DNA from: Pseudomonas brassicacearum
GTDB lineage: Bacteria > Pseudomonadota > Gammaproteobacteria > Pseudomonadales > Pseudomonadaceae
Assembly: GCF_003732225.1 (NCBI RefSeq)
Contig: NZ_MOBJ01000006.1
Location: 1-64,000, forward strand
DNA: 64,000 nucleotides
Direction of reading: 5' to 3'
Shown: positions 56,047 to 64,000 of the stretch, one piece after another
Position numbering within the stretch: position 1 is the first letter of the stretch
Layout: every line of letters begins with the position of its first letter
Notes under the pieces: model-generated
Databases searched by the model: none
Told to the model about the DNA's origin: nothing
Seen by the model: the letters and a program-made list of their open reading frames with translations, nothing else
Translations under genes and position numbers: made by a program

Positions 56047-56604
56047 ATGAGCAAGGTCTATACGATTGCTGTCCTGGTTGGCAGTTTGAGAAAACAGTCG
56101 ATCAACCGCAAAGTCGCGCTGGCGCTGGCTGAACTGGCGCCGGCGAACCTCAGGCTGAACATCGTCGAGATTGGTGATCTGCCGCTCTATAACGAAGACA
56201 TCGACGTAACCCCGCCGGCAGCCTACAGCACTTTCCGAGATCAGGTGAGCTCATCCGACGCGGTGCTGTTTGTGACACCGGAATATAACCGCTCGGTGCC
56301 TGCCCCTTTGAAGAACGCGATTGACGTCGGTTCCCGCCCTTATGGCAAGAGTGTCTGGGGCGGTAAACCGGGTGCGGTAATCAGTGCTTCGCCTGGCGCG
56401 ATCGGTGGTTTCGGCGCCAACCACCATTTGCGCCAATCCATGGTGTTTCTCAATGTGCCCTGCATGCAACAACCGGAAGCCTACCTGAGCAACGCCGGTT
56501 CGGCGTTCGACGACTCGGGCAAAGTGACCGAATCGGTTCGGCCGTTTTTGCAGAAGTTCATCAATGCTTACGCTGAGTGGGTCGAGCAATTTAATAAGGC
56601 TTGA
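56047..56604 (+). CDS. NADPH-dependent FMN reductase (ChrR/azoreductase family)
   Basis: 185-residue flavodoxin-like protein. The FMN loop is AVLVGSLRKQSINRKVA at about residues 9-25, and the family words are LPLYNEDID, FVTPEYNRSVPAPLKNAIDVGSR and GGKPGAVISASPGAIGG. It would reduce quinones or chromate with NAD(P)H via FMN. It is followed by the DUF2855 gene after about 100 bp on the same strand. Confidence 0.9.
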   Translation: MSKVYTIAVLVGSLRKQSINRKVALALAELAPANLRLNIVEIGDLPLYNEDIDVTPPAAYSTFRDQVSSSDAVLFVTPEYNRSVPAPLKNAIDVGSRPYGKSVWGGKPGAVISASPGAIGGFGANHHLRQSMVFLNVPCMQQPEAYLSNAGSAFDDSGKVTESVRPFLQKFINAYAEWVEQFNKA

Positions 56605-56702
56605 TCGGTCGGGGGCCAGTGCTTACGCTCAGGAAGCGCTGGCCAGTCAGCTGTTGATCGAACCATTCGATTTTGGGCGGCCGTGCGACAAGGATTTGAA
56701 CA

Positions 56703-57806
56703 ATGCAAAGCCCGACCACGGTCACACGGCTGATCACCCGTAAAAACGCCATCGACCAGAGTCGTGTCGAGTATGAGCAGCGCAGCCTGATTCCGGCGGT
56801 TGGCGAGGTGATCCTGAAGATTGATCGCTGCGCTCTGACCACCAATAACATTACCTACGCAGCCTATGGCGACTCGATGCATTACTGGGAGTTTTTTCCG
56901 ACAGGGCAATCGGAATGGGGCCAGATCCCGGCCTGGGGTTTTGCCGATGTGCTGGCCTCTGAAGTCGATGGCATTGCGCTAGGGGAGCGCTTTTACGGCT
57001 ACTTCCCACTGGCCAGTCATCTCTGGGTGCGCCCGGAGCGGGTGACCAAACGCGGTTTTTATGACGCCGCGCCGCACCGGCAAACACTGCTATCGGTTTA
57101 CAACCAATACACCCGTTGCAGCTGGGACAGGTACTACAGCCCGGAGAACGAAAACCTGCAAATTCTGCTAACCCCGCTGTTTTTGACGTCGTTGATGTTG
57201 GCAGACTTCCTCCAGGACAATCAGTTCTTCGGTGCGACTCGTCTGGTGTTCTCCAGTGCTTCGAGTAAAACCGCTTTTGGCACGGCTGTTTGCCTGGCGG
57301 GCCAGGCGGGTCTGGAGCGAGTGGCACTGACGTCGGCGGGGAACAAGGCGTTTGTCGAGCATCTAGGGTGTTACGAGCGCACGCTCGGGTATGCCGAGTT
57401 GGCGTCGTTGGCGACTGACCGTCAGACCTTGTACGTGGATTTTTCCGGCGATCTGGATTTACGCGACCAAGTGCATCAGCATTTCGCCGAGCGATTGGTT
57501 TACAGCTGCTTTGTAGGTTCTACCCAAAGCACTGATGAGGCGCAATTGAGTGCTAAAACAGGGCCGCAGCCGGCGTTTTTCTTTGCCCCGATCCAGATTC
57601 GCAAACGCAACGCCGAATGGGGCGGGCAGCGGCTCAGCCAGTATATCGGCGAGGCAGTGCAGCAGTTCTATCGGCAAGTGACGGCACCGGCCAATCCATT
57701 GCTCAAGGTGGTGGAGAGTGATGGGCTTGAAGCCGCACAGACGGTTATTTCACGGCTGTTTCATGGGCAGATCGCACCGATCGAAGGGCATGTGATCCGT
57801 TTGTAA
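56703..57806 (+). CDS. DUF2855 family protein
   Basis: 367 residues with the DUF2855 layout. An N-terminal part resembles the catalytic domain of medium-chain dehydrogenases (VILKIDRCALTTNNITYAAYGD, then WGQIPAWGFADVLAS). A central nucleotide-fold segment reads FSSASSKTAFGTAVCLAG, without clear zinc ligands. Orthologues are uncharacterised oxidoreductase-like proteins in Pseudomonas. AAGGA precedes the start. It is not tightly linked to its neighbours. Confidence 0.85.
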   Translation: MQSPTTVTRLITRKNAIDQSRVEYEQRSLIPAVGEVILKIDRCALTTNNITYAAYGDSMHYWEFFPTGQSEWGQIPAWGFADVLASEVDGIALGERFYGYFPLASHLWVRPERVTKRGFYDAAPHRQTLLSVYNQYTRCSWDRYYSPENENLQILLTPLFLTSLMLADFLQDNQFFGATRLVFSSASSKTAFGTAVCLAGQAGLERVALTSAGNKAFVEHLGCYERTLGYAELASLATDRQTLYVDFSGDLDLRDQVHQHFAERLVYSCFVGSTQSTDEAQLSAKTGPQPAFFFAPIQIRKRNAEWGGQRLSQYIGEAVQQFYRQVTAPANPLLKVVESDGLEAAQTVISRLFHGQIAPIEGHVIRL

Positions 57807-57825
57807 TATCAGAACTCCACAAAAA

Positions 57826-57961
57826 CCGTAGCAGCTGGCGCAGCCTGCGTTCGGCCGCGTAGCGGTCGTAAATCCTGAATTTGCGGTTAACCTGACACCC
57901 CGTGGTGTTTGATTTTACGACTGCTTCGCAGCCGAACGCAGGCTGCGCCAGCTGCTACAGG
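57826..57961. repeat. long imperfect inverted repeat, copy 3 of 3
   Basis: Left arm CCGTAGCAGCTGGCGCAGCC, right arm GGCTGCGCCAGCTGCTAC, with the shared inner sequence TTTTACGACTGCTTCGCAGC. It lies just after the DUF2855 gene. No coding capacity. Confidence 0.75.
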
Positions 57962-57991
57962 TTGCTTGTGATACGGTTTATTCGCTTTACC

Positions 57992-58018
57992 CTATATTCG
58001 AAATTCCATATATTCTCG
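57992..58018. promoter_or_regulatory. probable arsR operator/promoter region
   Basis: TATATTCGAAATTCCATATA is an AT-rich segment in which TATATTC is repeated. It sits 29 bp before the arsR ATG, a usual position for an ArsR autoregulatory operator; no clear -35 was found. Confidence 0.4.
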
Positions 58019-58046
58019 CTTCGTTTGTTCAGGCGCTTTCACTTCC

Positions 58047-58394
58047 ATGCCCGATTCCTGCAATCCCGTCGATGTGTTCAAGGCGCTAGCCGATGACACC
58101 CGCAGTCGTATTGCTTTGCTGATCGCCCGAGAGGGTGAGTTGTGCGTGTGCGAGCTGACTGCTGCGCTGGACCTGAGCCAGCCGAAAATCTCCCGTCACC
58201 TGGCGCAATTGCGCAGCCATGGATTGCTGGCGGACCGTCGCCAGGGGCAATGGGTTTTCTATCGCCTGCACCCGCAATTATCTCCGTGGGTCGTGACGCT
58301 GTTGCAAGGCGCGCTGGCTGCCAACGGTGTCTGGCTTGCCGCTGACATCGCGCGTTTGCAGGCGATGGATGACCGTCCGGTCCGCTGCTGCTGA
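58047..58394 (+). CDS. arsR: ArsR family arsenite-responsive repressor
   Basis: 115-residue winged-helix metalloregulator. The metal-binding box ELCVCEL places Cys33 and Cys35 in the DNA-recognition helix region, followed by LTAALDLSQPKISRHLAQLRSHGLL. Binding of As(III) would release repression of arsB, which starts 43 bp downstream. A further Cys pair ends the protein (RCC). Confidence 0.92.
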   Translation: MPDSCNPVDVFKALADDTRSRIALLIAREGELCVCELTAALDLSQPKISRHLAQLRSHGLLADRRQGQWVFYRLHPQLSPWVVTLLQGALAANGVWLAADIARLQAMDDRPVRCC

Positions 58395-58436
58395 CTCCCC
58401 CTTCATTTTTTTACCCTTAGTTCAAGGCTGTTTCGC

Positions 58437-59720
58437 ATGCTCATCGCGTCGTTGATTTTTCTCCAGACCATTACCCTGGTGATCTGGCAACCCAAAGGCC
58501 TTGGCGTAGGCTGGAGTGCAGTACTGGGGGCGGTGCTGGCGCTACTCACTGGCGTGGTACACGTCAGCGATATCCCGCTGGTGTGGGAGATCATCTGGAA
58601 CGCCACCGGGACGTTTGTCGCGCTGATCATCATCAGCCTGTTGCTGGACGAGGCGGGTTTCTTTGCCTGGGCGGCGTTGCATGTGGCGCGTTGGGGGCAG
58701 GGTAACGGGCGCAAGCTATTCGCTTATATGGTGCTGCTCGGGGCGCTGGTATCGGCCTTGTTCGCCAATGATGGCGCGGCATTGATCCTCACGCCTATCG
58801 TGATTTCGATGCTGCTGGCTTTGCGATTTTCTCCGACAGCGACGCTGGCGTTCGTCATGGGCGCCGGATTTATCGCCGATACCGCGAGTCTGCCGCTGGT
58901 GGTGTCGAACCTGGTGAACATCGTTTCTGCGGACTTCTTCCACATTGGATTCAACCGCTACGCGGCGGTGATGGTACCGGTCAACCTGGTGGCCGTCGCG
59001 GCGACGTTGGCGGTGCTGCTGTGGTTCTTCAGGCGGGACATTCCGGCTGATTACGATCCGCAACAACTGGAAGACCCGAAGACTGCGATTCACGACAAGG
59101 CAACCTTCTTTGCCGGTTGGTGTGTGCTGGTGATTTTGCTGCTCGGCTGTTTTGCCCTGGAGCCGTTGGGGATTCCCATCAGCGCGATTTCGGCGGTGTG
59201 CGCGGCATTGCTGCTGGCCATCGCCGCCCATGGGCACAAGATATCAACGCGTAAGGTGATGAAAGAAGCACCGTGGCACATCGTGATTTTCTCCCTGGGC
59301 ATGTACCTGGTGGTCTACGGCATGCGTAACGCCGGGCTGACCGCACACCTGGCCGGTTGGCTGGATGTGTTCGGGGATTACGGCGTGTGGGGCGCCGCCA
59401 TGGGCACCGGGCTGCTGACCGCGTTGTTGTCGTCGATCATGAACAACCTGCCGACAGTACTGATTGGCGCATTGTCGATCGATGCCAGCCAGGCCACCGG
59501 GGTGGTGAAAGAAGCCATGATCTACGCCAACGTGATCGGCAGCGATCTGGGGCCGAAAATCACCCCGATCGGTAGTCTGGCGACGTTGCTTTGGTTGCAT
59601 GTGCTGGAGCGCAAGAATATCCGGATTGGCTGGGGGTATTACTTCAAGGTCGGGATCGTGCTGACGGTGCCGGTATTGCTGGTGACCCTCGCGGCGTTGG
59701 CGTTGAGGCTGTCCATCTAG
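58437..59720 (+). CDS. arsB: arsenite efflux transporter ArsB
   Basis: 427-residue inner-membrane arsenite/antimonite exporter with about 12 helices: [33 protein letters not shown] at the start, the ArsB motif [19 protein letters not shown] near residue 105, and [33 protein letters not shown] near the C-terminus. It is in an operon with arsR. No arsC or arsH follows; a REPIN comes 13 bp after the stop. Confidence 0.94.
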   Translation: MLIASLIFLQTITLVIWQPKGLGVGWSAVLGAVLALLTGVVHVSDIPLVWEIIWNATGTFVALIIISLLLDEAGFFAWAALHVARWGQGNGRKLFAYMVLLGALVSALFANDGAALILTPIVISMLLALRFSPTATLAFVMGAGFIADTASLPLVVSNLVNIVSADFFHIGFNRYAAVMVPVNLVAVAATLAVLLWFFRRDIPADYDPQQLEDPKTAIHDKATFFAGWCVLVILLLGCFALEPLGIPISAISAVCAALLLAIAAHGHKISTRKVMKEAPWHIVIFSLGMYLVVYGMRNAGLTAHLAGWLDVFGDYGVWGAAMGTGLLTALLSSIMNNLPTVLIGALSIDASQATGVVKEAMIYANVIGSDLGPKITPIGSLATLLWLHVLERKNIRIGWGYYFKVGIVLTVPVLLVTLAALALRLSI

Positions 59721-59732
59721 ACCGTGTCGACC

Positions 59733-59805
59733 CTATCGCGAGCAAGCTCGCTCCCACAGGGGGACGCGTTCCAAATGTGGGAGCGAGCTTGCTCGCGATG
59801 AGGCC
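59733..59805. repeat. REPIN 4, short inverted pair
   Basis: Two GTGGGAGCGAGC-type REPs in tail-to-tail order (complement first), separated by about 20 bp, between arsB and the convergent DUF1853 gene. It may end both transcripts. Confidence 0.8.
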
Positions 59806-59824
59806 GGTTCAGGCGCCACAAAGC

Positions 59825-60775
59825 TCAACTCTGCCCCGGCACGTTCGGCCACAAATCAGCCACCAGAAACAACCGCTCGGCCTCTTCCCAGTCTCCGTCG
59901 CCGTTTTCGGTCAGGCGTACCAGCAACTGCGCAGGCGCTTGAGCGTCAAGCGCTGTCAGCCAGGTCTCGAGTTGCGTGCGGTCCCAGGTGTGCTCGGCAG
60001 GGTAGTGGGCAGGTGCGAGCCAGGCGTGGCGTGGCAGCGGTTGCCAACGACCGGGTGAGCTCTGGGCGATGAAGTGCACCCAGTCTCGCTGATGCAACCA
60101 ACAACCCTTGAGGTGGTGCGGGTGGGCACCGTCCGGTGACTGAGCTTCGCCTGGCCATGGATACAGCAGATAACCGCCCAGCCACAGGTGTGCGCTGAAC
60201 TGCAGGATATCCAGCGCGGCCAAGGCTTCGCGGCTTTCGGGGCGAGCGGAGATTGGCAGTTGATGGTGGGCCAGATGCGCCAGTTTGCGGTCCAGTCGGT
60301 CGTGACATCCCGGGCCAAGCCACTGGGCGGTGTCGTGGCCGTCGCCGTTCTGCGGTCCCAGATACAGCTTGATCGCCAGTTCCAGATGATGCACGCCGTC
60401 GCGGTCACGCAGCAGCATGTCCAGCTCGCCGAGGGTATGACCTTCGCGGCGAATCGGCAGGTTGGCGGCAATCAGCTCGATTCCCGGCGCGTGCTGCACG
60501 GCAAACTGCCAGAGCCGTTCGTAATACAAGCCCAGCCGACGAGTCGCGCCGAGCGCCAGCCAGCGCTGCAATTCACGGCTGTCCTGATCCAGCTGCCGCA
60601 GCCAGTGCTCCAGTCGTTCGGGCGCTTGTACCCAGTCGCTGCCAGCGAGTGGATGGCGTTGTGGCCAGGGTGTTTCGCTGAGCATCGGTGGCGCGAGGAT
60701 GACCCAGGCCAGGTCGCGCACTTCGGGATGGCGCAACTGACGGGGTAGGGTGAGCAAGCCAGGAAATAGGGTCAT
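59825..60775 (-). CDS. DUF1853 family protein
   Basis: 316 residues. The family signatures are [15 protein letters not shown] near the N-terminus, [15 protein letters not shown] at about residues 75-89, and the nuclease-like core [27 protein letters not shown], which holds an Asp and Glu-x-Lys-like pattern. This suggests a PD-(D/E)XK fold, but no function is established. A long open frame runs upstream; ATG 60775 gives the usual start [19 protein letters not shown]. It is divergent from nadK, as in P. aeruginosa. Confidence 0.85.
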   Translation of the reverse strand: MTLFPGLLTLPRQLRHPEVRDLAWVILAPPMLSETPWPQRHPLAGSDWVQAPERLEHWLRQLDQDSRELQRWLALGATRRLGLYYERLWQFAVQHAPGIELIAANLPIRREGHTLGELDMLLRDRDGVHHLELAIKLYLGPQNGDGHDTAQWLGPGCHDRLDRKLAHLAHHQLPISARPESREALAALDILQFSAHLWLGGYLLYPWPGEAQSPDGAHPHHLKGCWLHQRDWVHFIAQSSPGRWQPLPRHAWLAPAHYPAEHTWDRTQLETWLTALDAQAPAQLLVRLTENGDGDWEEAERLFLVADLWPNVPGQS

Positions 60776-60895
60776 CTTGCGAGCATAGCGCTTTGGTTCG
60801 CGGCTGAAAGGATTTTGTCTACGGCCCGCTTTCGCCCATAATCGTGTTTTTCGCCGTCGCAGACCAAGCGTCAACAGATCCTGATTAGGAGCCCC

Positions 60896-61786
60896 ATGGA
60901 GCAATTTCGCAATATCGGCATCATCGGTCGCCTGGGCAGTTCGCAGGTGCTGGATACCGTTCGCCGACTGAAAAGATTCCTGCTTGACCGGCACTTGCAT
61001 GTGATTCTCGAAGACACCATTGCTGAAGTCCTGCCCGGCCATGGCCTGCAAACCTCGTCGCGCAAGATGCTCGGGGAGGTCTGTGACATGGTGATTGTCG
61101 TTGGCGGTGACGGCAGCCTGCTGGGCGCCGCCCGGGCATTGGCACGGCACAACATTCCGGTGCTGGGGATCAACCGCGGCAACCTGGGCTTTCTGACCGA
61201 CATCCGCCCGGATGAGCTGGAAGTCAAAGTCGCCGAGGTGCTCGATGGGCACTATCTGGTCGAAAACCGCTTTCTGTTGCAGGCCGAAGTTCGCCGTCAT
61301 GCCGAGGCCATAGGTCAGGGCGATGCGCTGAATGACGTGGTGCTGCACCCCGGCAAGTCGACGCGGATGATCGAGTTCGAGCTGTATATCGACGGCCAGT
61401 TCGTCTGCAGCCAAAAAGCCGACGGCCTGATCGTCGCCACACCCACCGGTTCGACTGCTTACGCGCTGTCGGCAGGCGGCCCGATCATGCATCCCAAGCT
61501 CGATGCCATTGTGATTGTGCCGATGTACCCCCATACCTTGTCAGGAAGGCCGATTGTGGTCGATGGCAACAGCGAGCTGAAAATCGTCGTGTCGAAGGAT
61601 ATGCAGATTTACCCGCAAGTCTCCTGTGACGGGCAGAACCACTTCACCTGCGCCCCCGGTGACACCATCACCGTGAGCAAAAAGGCGCAGAAACTGCGGC
61701 TGATTCATCCGCTCGACCACAACTACTACGAAGTCTGCCGGACCAAGCTTGGCTGGGGCAGCCGGTTGGGTGGTGGAGGCGACTGA
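60896..61786 (+). CDS. nadK: NAD kinase
   Basis: 296-residue enzyme that phosphorylates NAD to NADP. The GGDGS motif lies at residues 70-74 ([15 protein letters not shown]), followed by [13 protein letters not shown] and [28 protein letters not shown] precedes the ATG. The stop shares a base with the start of the metallophosphoesterase gene, so they are one operon. Confidence 0.96.
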   Translation: MEQFRNIGIIGRLGSSQVLDTVRRLKRFLLDRHLHVILEDTIAEVLPGHGLQTSSRKMLGEVCDMVIVVGGDGSLLGAARALARHNIPVLGINRGNLGFLTDIRPDELEVKVAEVLDGHYLVENRFLLQAEVRRHAEAIGQGDALNDVVLHPGKSTRMIEFELYIDGQFVCSQKADGLIVATPTGSTAYALSAGGPIMHPKLDAIVIVPMYPHTLSGRPIVVDGNSELKIVVSKDMQIYPQVSCDGQNHFTCAPGDTITVSKKAQKLRLIHPLDHNYYEVCRTKLGWGSRLGGGGD

Positions 61787-62757
61787 TGCTCGATCCCGCG
61801 CGTAGCTACGACCTGATCGGTGACGTGCACGGTTGCGCTCATACTCTTGAGCATTTGCTGGACCGACTCGGGTATCACAAACAAGCTGGCATCTGGCGCC
61901 ATCCGTCACGTATGGCCGTATTTCTCGGTGATGTGATCGACCGTGGCCCGCGGATTCGCGAAGCGCTGCACCTCGTTCACGACATGGTCGAGGCCGGCCA
62001 GGCGCTGTGCATCATGGGCAACCATGAATTCAACGCGCTCGGCTGGAGCACGCCGGCACCGCCCGGTAGCGGCAAACAGTACGTGCGTGATCACACGCCA
62101 CGGCATGCACGGCTGATCGATGAAACCCTGACACAGTTTGCCAATCACCCGGCCGACTGGCATGACTTCCTCGCGTGGTTCTACGAGATGCCGCTGTTTG
62201 TCGATGCCGGGCGCTTCCGGGTGGTCCACGCCTGTTGGGACGGTGGCCTGATCGACGTGCTGCGTGCGCAACATCCCGATGGCCGCGTCGATGAGCACTT
62301 CGTCCAGGCGGCGGCGGTTTCCGGCAGTTTTGCCTGCATGGCGTTCGACCGGTTACTGCGCGGCACCGACATGCGCCTGCCGCACGGTTTGACCATGACC
62401 AGCGGCGACGGTCTGACGCGCTCGTTCTTCCGCACCAAATTCTGGGAAGACAACCCGCAAACCTACGGCGACATTGTGTTCCAGCCAGACGCCTTGCCCG
62501 AGCCCGTGGCGCGCACGCCGCTGTCGCCGGTAGAGAAGGACACGCTGTTGCGCTACGGCATCGACGAGCCACTATTGTTTGTCGGCCACTACTGGCGCAG
62601 TGGCAAACCGGCGCCGATCCGTCCGAACCTGGCCTGCCTGGATTACAGCGCGGTGCTGTACGGTAAATTGGTTGCCTATCGTCTGGACCAGGAAACCCGC
62701 CTTGATCCACGCAAATTTGTCTGGGTCGATGTTGAACGGCCAGAGGAGCTGCAATGA
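61786..62757 (+). CDS. metallophosphoesterase
   Basis: 323-residue calcineurin-like phosphoesterase. The metal motifs are DLIGDVHGCAHTLEHLL (residues 6-22), FLGDVIDRGPRI and IMGNHEFNAL, the set found in PrpE-type and ApaH-type enzymes. The substrate is not known. It overlaps nadK by one base and the rhomboid gene by four bases, so the three genes are translated from one message. Confidence 0.9.
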   Translation: MLDPARSYDLIGDVHGCAHTLEHLLDRLGYHKQAGIWRHPSRMAVFLGDVIDRGPRIREALHLVHDMVEAGQALCIMGNHEFNALGWSTPAPPGSGKQYVRDHTPRHARLIDETLTQFANHPADWHDFLAWFYEMPLFVDAGRFRVVHACWDGGLIDVLRAQHPDGRVDEHFVQAAAVSGSFACMAFDRLLRGTDMRLPHGLTMTSGDGLTRSFFRTKFWEDNPQTYGDIVFQPDALPEPVARTPLSPVEKDTLLRYGIDEPLLFVGHYWRSGKPAPIRPNLACLDYSAVLYGKLVAYRLDQETRLDPRKFVWVDVERPEELQ

Positions 62758-63629
62758 GTGCTGTTGCTGTATTACGTCTGCCACTGGCGGTGGATCTGAG
62801 TGGTTTCGTCAAATTGCTGCAACGCATGCACGTACCACATCGGGTCAGCGAAGAAGCCGGTGAGCAGGTGCTCTGGGTGCCTGACGCTATCAGCGAAGAC
62901 GTGCGTGCGCTGTACGAACGTTTTCCTGCGGGCGATCCCGAGCATCAACTGGAGATCCCGGCCGCACAAGCGAGTATCCAGCGTCCAGGGTTCGTCGAGC
63001 AGTTGCGCAATAGTCCGGTGACCGCACTGATTTTGCTGCTGAGCATGATCGTCGGTGCGGTGACCTTGCTCGGCGAGAACCTCAATACGATGCACTGGCT
63101 GACGTTCCTCGATTTCCGCGTGGTGGGCGAATACATCCACTTCACGCCGTTGGCCGACAGCCTGGCGGCGGGGCAGTGGTGGCGTCTGGTGACGCCGATG
63201 CTGATCCACTTTGGCGTTCTCCACCTGGCCATGAACGGTATGTGGTACTGGGAACTGGGGCGACGCATCGAGTTGCGTCAGGGCAGTATCAATCTGCTGG
63301 GGCTGACGTTGCTGTTCAGTCTGGTGTCGAACTACGCCCAATATTATTACGGCGGCCCGACGTTGTTCGGCGGCCTGTCCGGGGTGCTTTACGGCTTGCT
63401 CGGGCATTGCTGGATCTACCAGTTGCTGTCGCCGAACCCGGCGTATCGTCTGCCTCGCGGGGTATTGGTGATGATGCTGGTGTGGCTGCTGCTGTGCATG
63501 TCCGGGCTGATCTCGATGATCGGTTTCGGCGAAATTGCCAATGCGGCGCACGTCGGCGGGTTACTCGTCGGGTGCCTCACCGGTTTGTTGGGCGGCTTGT
63601 ACAGTCGCCGTAAACTCTCTGTCCAATAA
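62754..63629 (+). CDS. rhomboid family intramembrane serine protease
   Basis: 291 residues. A soluble N-terminal domain (about 1-75) comes first, then six helices. The catalytic Ser209 is in FGGLSGVLYGLLG and His266 in NAAHVGGLLVG. The helix-1/2 region has RLVTPMLIHFGVLHLAMNGMWYWELG, the usual HxxxN context. It would cleave membrane-embedded substrates. The start overlaps the phosphoesterase stop. Confidence 0.93.
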   Translation: MSAVAVLRLPLAVDLSGFVKLLQRMHVPHRVSEEAGEQVLWVPDAISEDVRALYERFPAGDPEHQLEIPAAQASIQRPGFVEQLRNSPVTALILLLSMIVGAVTLLGENLNTMHWLTFLDFRVVGEYIHFTPLADSLAAGQWWRLVTPMLIHFGVLHLAMNGMWYWELGRRIELRQGSINLLGLTLLFSLVSNYAQYYYGGPTLFGGLSGVLYGLLGHCWIYQLLSPNPAYRLPRGVLVMMLVWLLLCMSGLISMIGFGEIANAAHVGGLLVGCLTGLLGGLYSRRKLSVQ

Positions 63630-63673
63630 ATCGCCGTCCAAATTGCTATGTGAATAACCAGCGCGGAGACCTG

Positions 63674-63934
63674 ATGTCCTCTTTTAACGAAATGATCAAC
63701 AACATCACGCCAGAGATCTACCAGAGCCTGAAACTGGCGGTAGAGATCGGCAAGTGGTCCGACGGCGGCAAACTGACCGCCGAACAGCGTGAACTGTCGT
63801 TGCAAGCGATGATCGCCTGGGAGGTGCAGAACCTGCCCGAGGAAGAGCGCACCGGCTATATGGGCCCGCAGGAATGCAGTTCGAAGTCGATCACCGTGCC
63901 AAATATCCTGTTCAAGTCGGATGCCATCCATTGA
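63674..63934 (+). CDS. yeaC: YeaC-like protein (DUF1315)
   Basis: 86 residues starting MSSFNEMINNITPEIYQSLKLAVEIGKWSDGGKL, the DUF1315 family opening. The protein is acidic and helical, with no known function. CGGAGA lies before ATG 63674, favouring it over a GTG 24 bases upstream. It follows the rhomboid gene in the same direction. Confidence 0.88.
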   Translation: MSSFNEMINNITPEIYQSLKLAVEIGKWSDGGKLTAEQRELSLQAMIAWEVQNLPEEERTGYMGPQECSSKSITVPNILFKSDAIH

Positions 63935-64000
63935 TCGAGATTGGCCGCGGTGCAATCAGCAAGATGTCGGCGCGCCTCGAAGCGTCGACCGTGCAATACG
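63931..64000 (+). CDS. DUF2797 family protein, N-terminal part only
   Basis: Beginning with TTG at 63931, overlapping the yeaC stop by four bases, the frame reads LIEIGRGAISKMSARLEAST and runs off the window. This agrees with the start of a DUF2797 gene that follows yeaC in P. aeruginosa. The start codon is provisional; ATG at 63964 is the alternative. Confidence 0.6.
   Translation, partial: MIEIGRGAISKMSARLEASTVQY

Overview
The window looks like a chromosomal segment of a Pseudomonas of the P. fluorescens group. I infer this from the high-GC coding, the REP/REPIN repeats typical of that group (GTGGGAGCGAGC-type and GTAGGAGCTGCC-type), the Pseudomonas-type proteins (DUF2388, LdcA, FabV plus FabI), and a gene order fabI - npp transporter - mltD - gloB - methyltransferase - rnhA - dnaQ - ldcA that I recall from P. 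aeruginosa. No database search was possible; family assignments are by reading motifs.

Region 1 (1-29.9 kb) is mostly accessory. It opens with possible gene remnants, then an old-yellow-enzyme reductase divergent from a LysR regulator, a small exported protein whose stop codon carries a MITE-like insertion, a 1-Cys peroxiredoxin, tRNA-Gln(UUG) and a DHFR-like reductase. An AT-rich patch (about 6.0-7.3 kb) holds a PD-(D/E)XK-like sce7726 protein facing a membrane SHOCT protein. A MATE exporter, a lactate permease, a DUF2388 protein, a SleB hydrolase, a PhyH oxygenase and a pirin follow. A sucrose locus (outer-membrane porin, LacY-type symporter, GH32 sucrase, LacI regulator) is preceded by a probable unannotated small RNA. 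Next come a multi-TM protein of unknown function, fabV, small proteins, and a three-gene molybdenum hydroxylase plus cytochrome c operon.

Region 2 (30-54 kb) is a conserved core block. fabI lies directly behind nppA1-A2-B-C-D (an ABC importer of the Yej/peptidyl-nucleoside type), then come mltD, gloB, a SAM methyltransferase and rnhA. Between rnhA and dnaQ sits an approximately 8.8 kb aromatic-catabolism block: catR, catBCA, benR, benABC and benD. It would convert benzoate to catechol, then cis,cis-muconate, then muconolactone and 3-oxoadipate enol-lactone. Regulatory sites are readable: an ATAC-N7-GTAT operator for CatR, and two XylS/BenR boxes 21 bp apart overlapping the -35 of benA. After dnaQ lies lysine decarboxylase ldcA, coupled to a streptothricin-acetyltransferase-like GNAT.

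Region 3 (54.6-64 kb) has a LysR regulator, an FMN reductase, a DUF2855 protein, a minimal arsRB operon, and the conserved set DUF1853 / nadK / metallophosphoesterase / rhomboid protease / YeaC / DUF2797 (cut by the window end).

Three repeat classes punctuate the window: REPINs, short REP hairpins (one acts as the mltD terminator), and three roughly 140-bp inverted repeats whose arms differ between copies but stay complementary. None of the genes is a clear example of a wholly new system. The best leads are the candidate sRNA at 14.05-14.28 kb, the sce7726/SHOCT pair, the multi-TM protein at 20.1-21.4 kb, and the ldcA-acetyltransferase pair.
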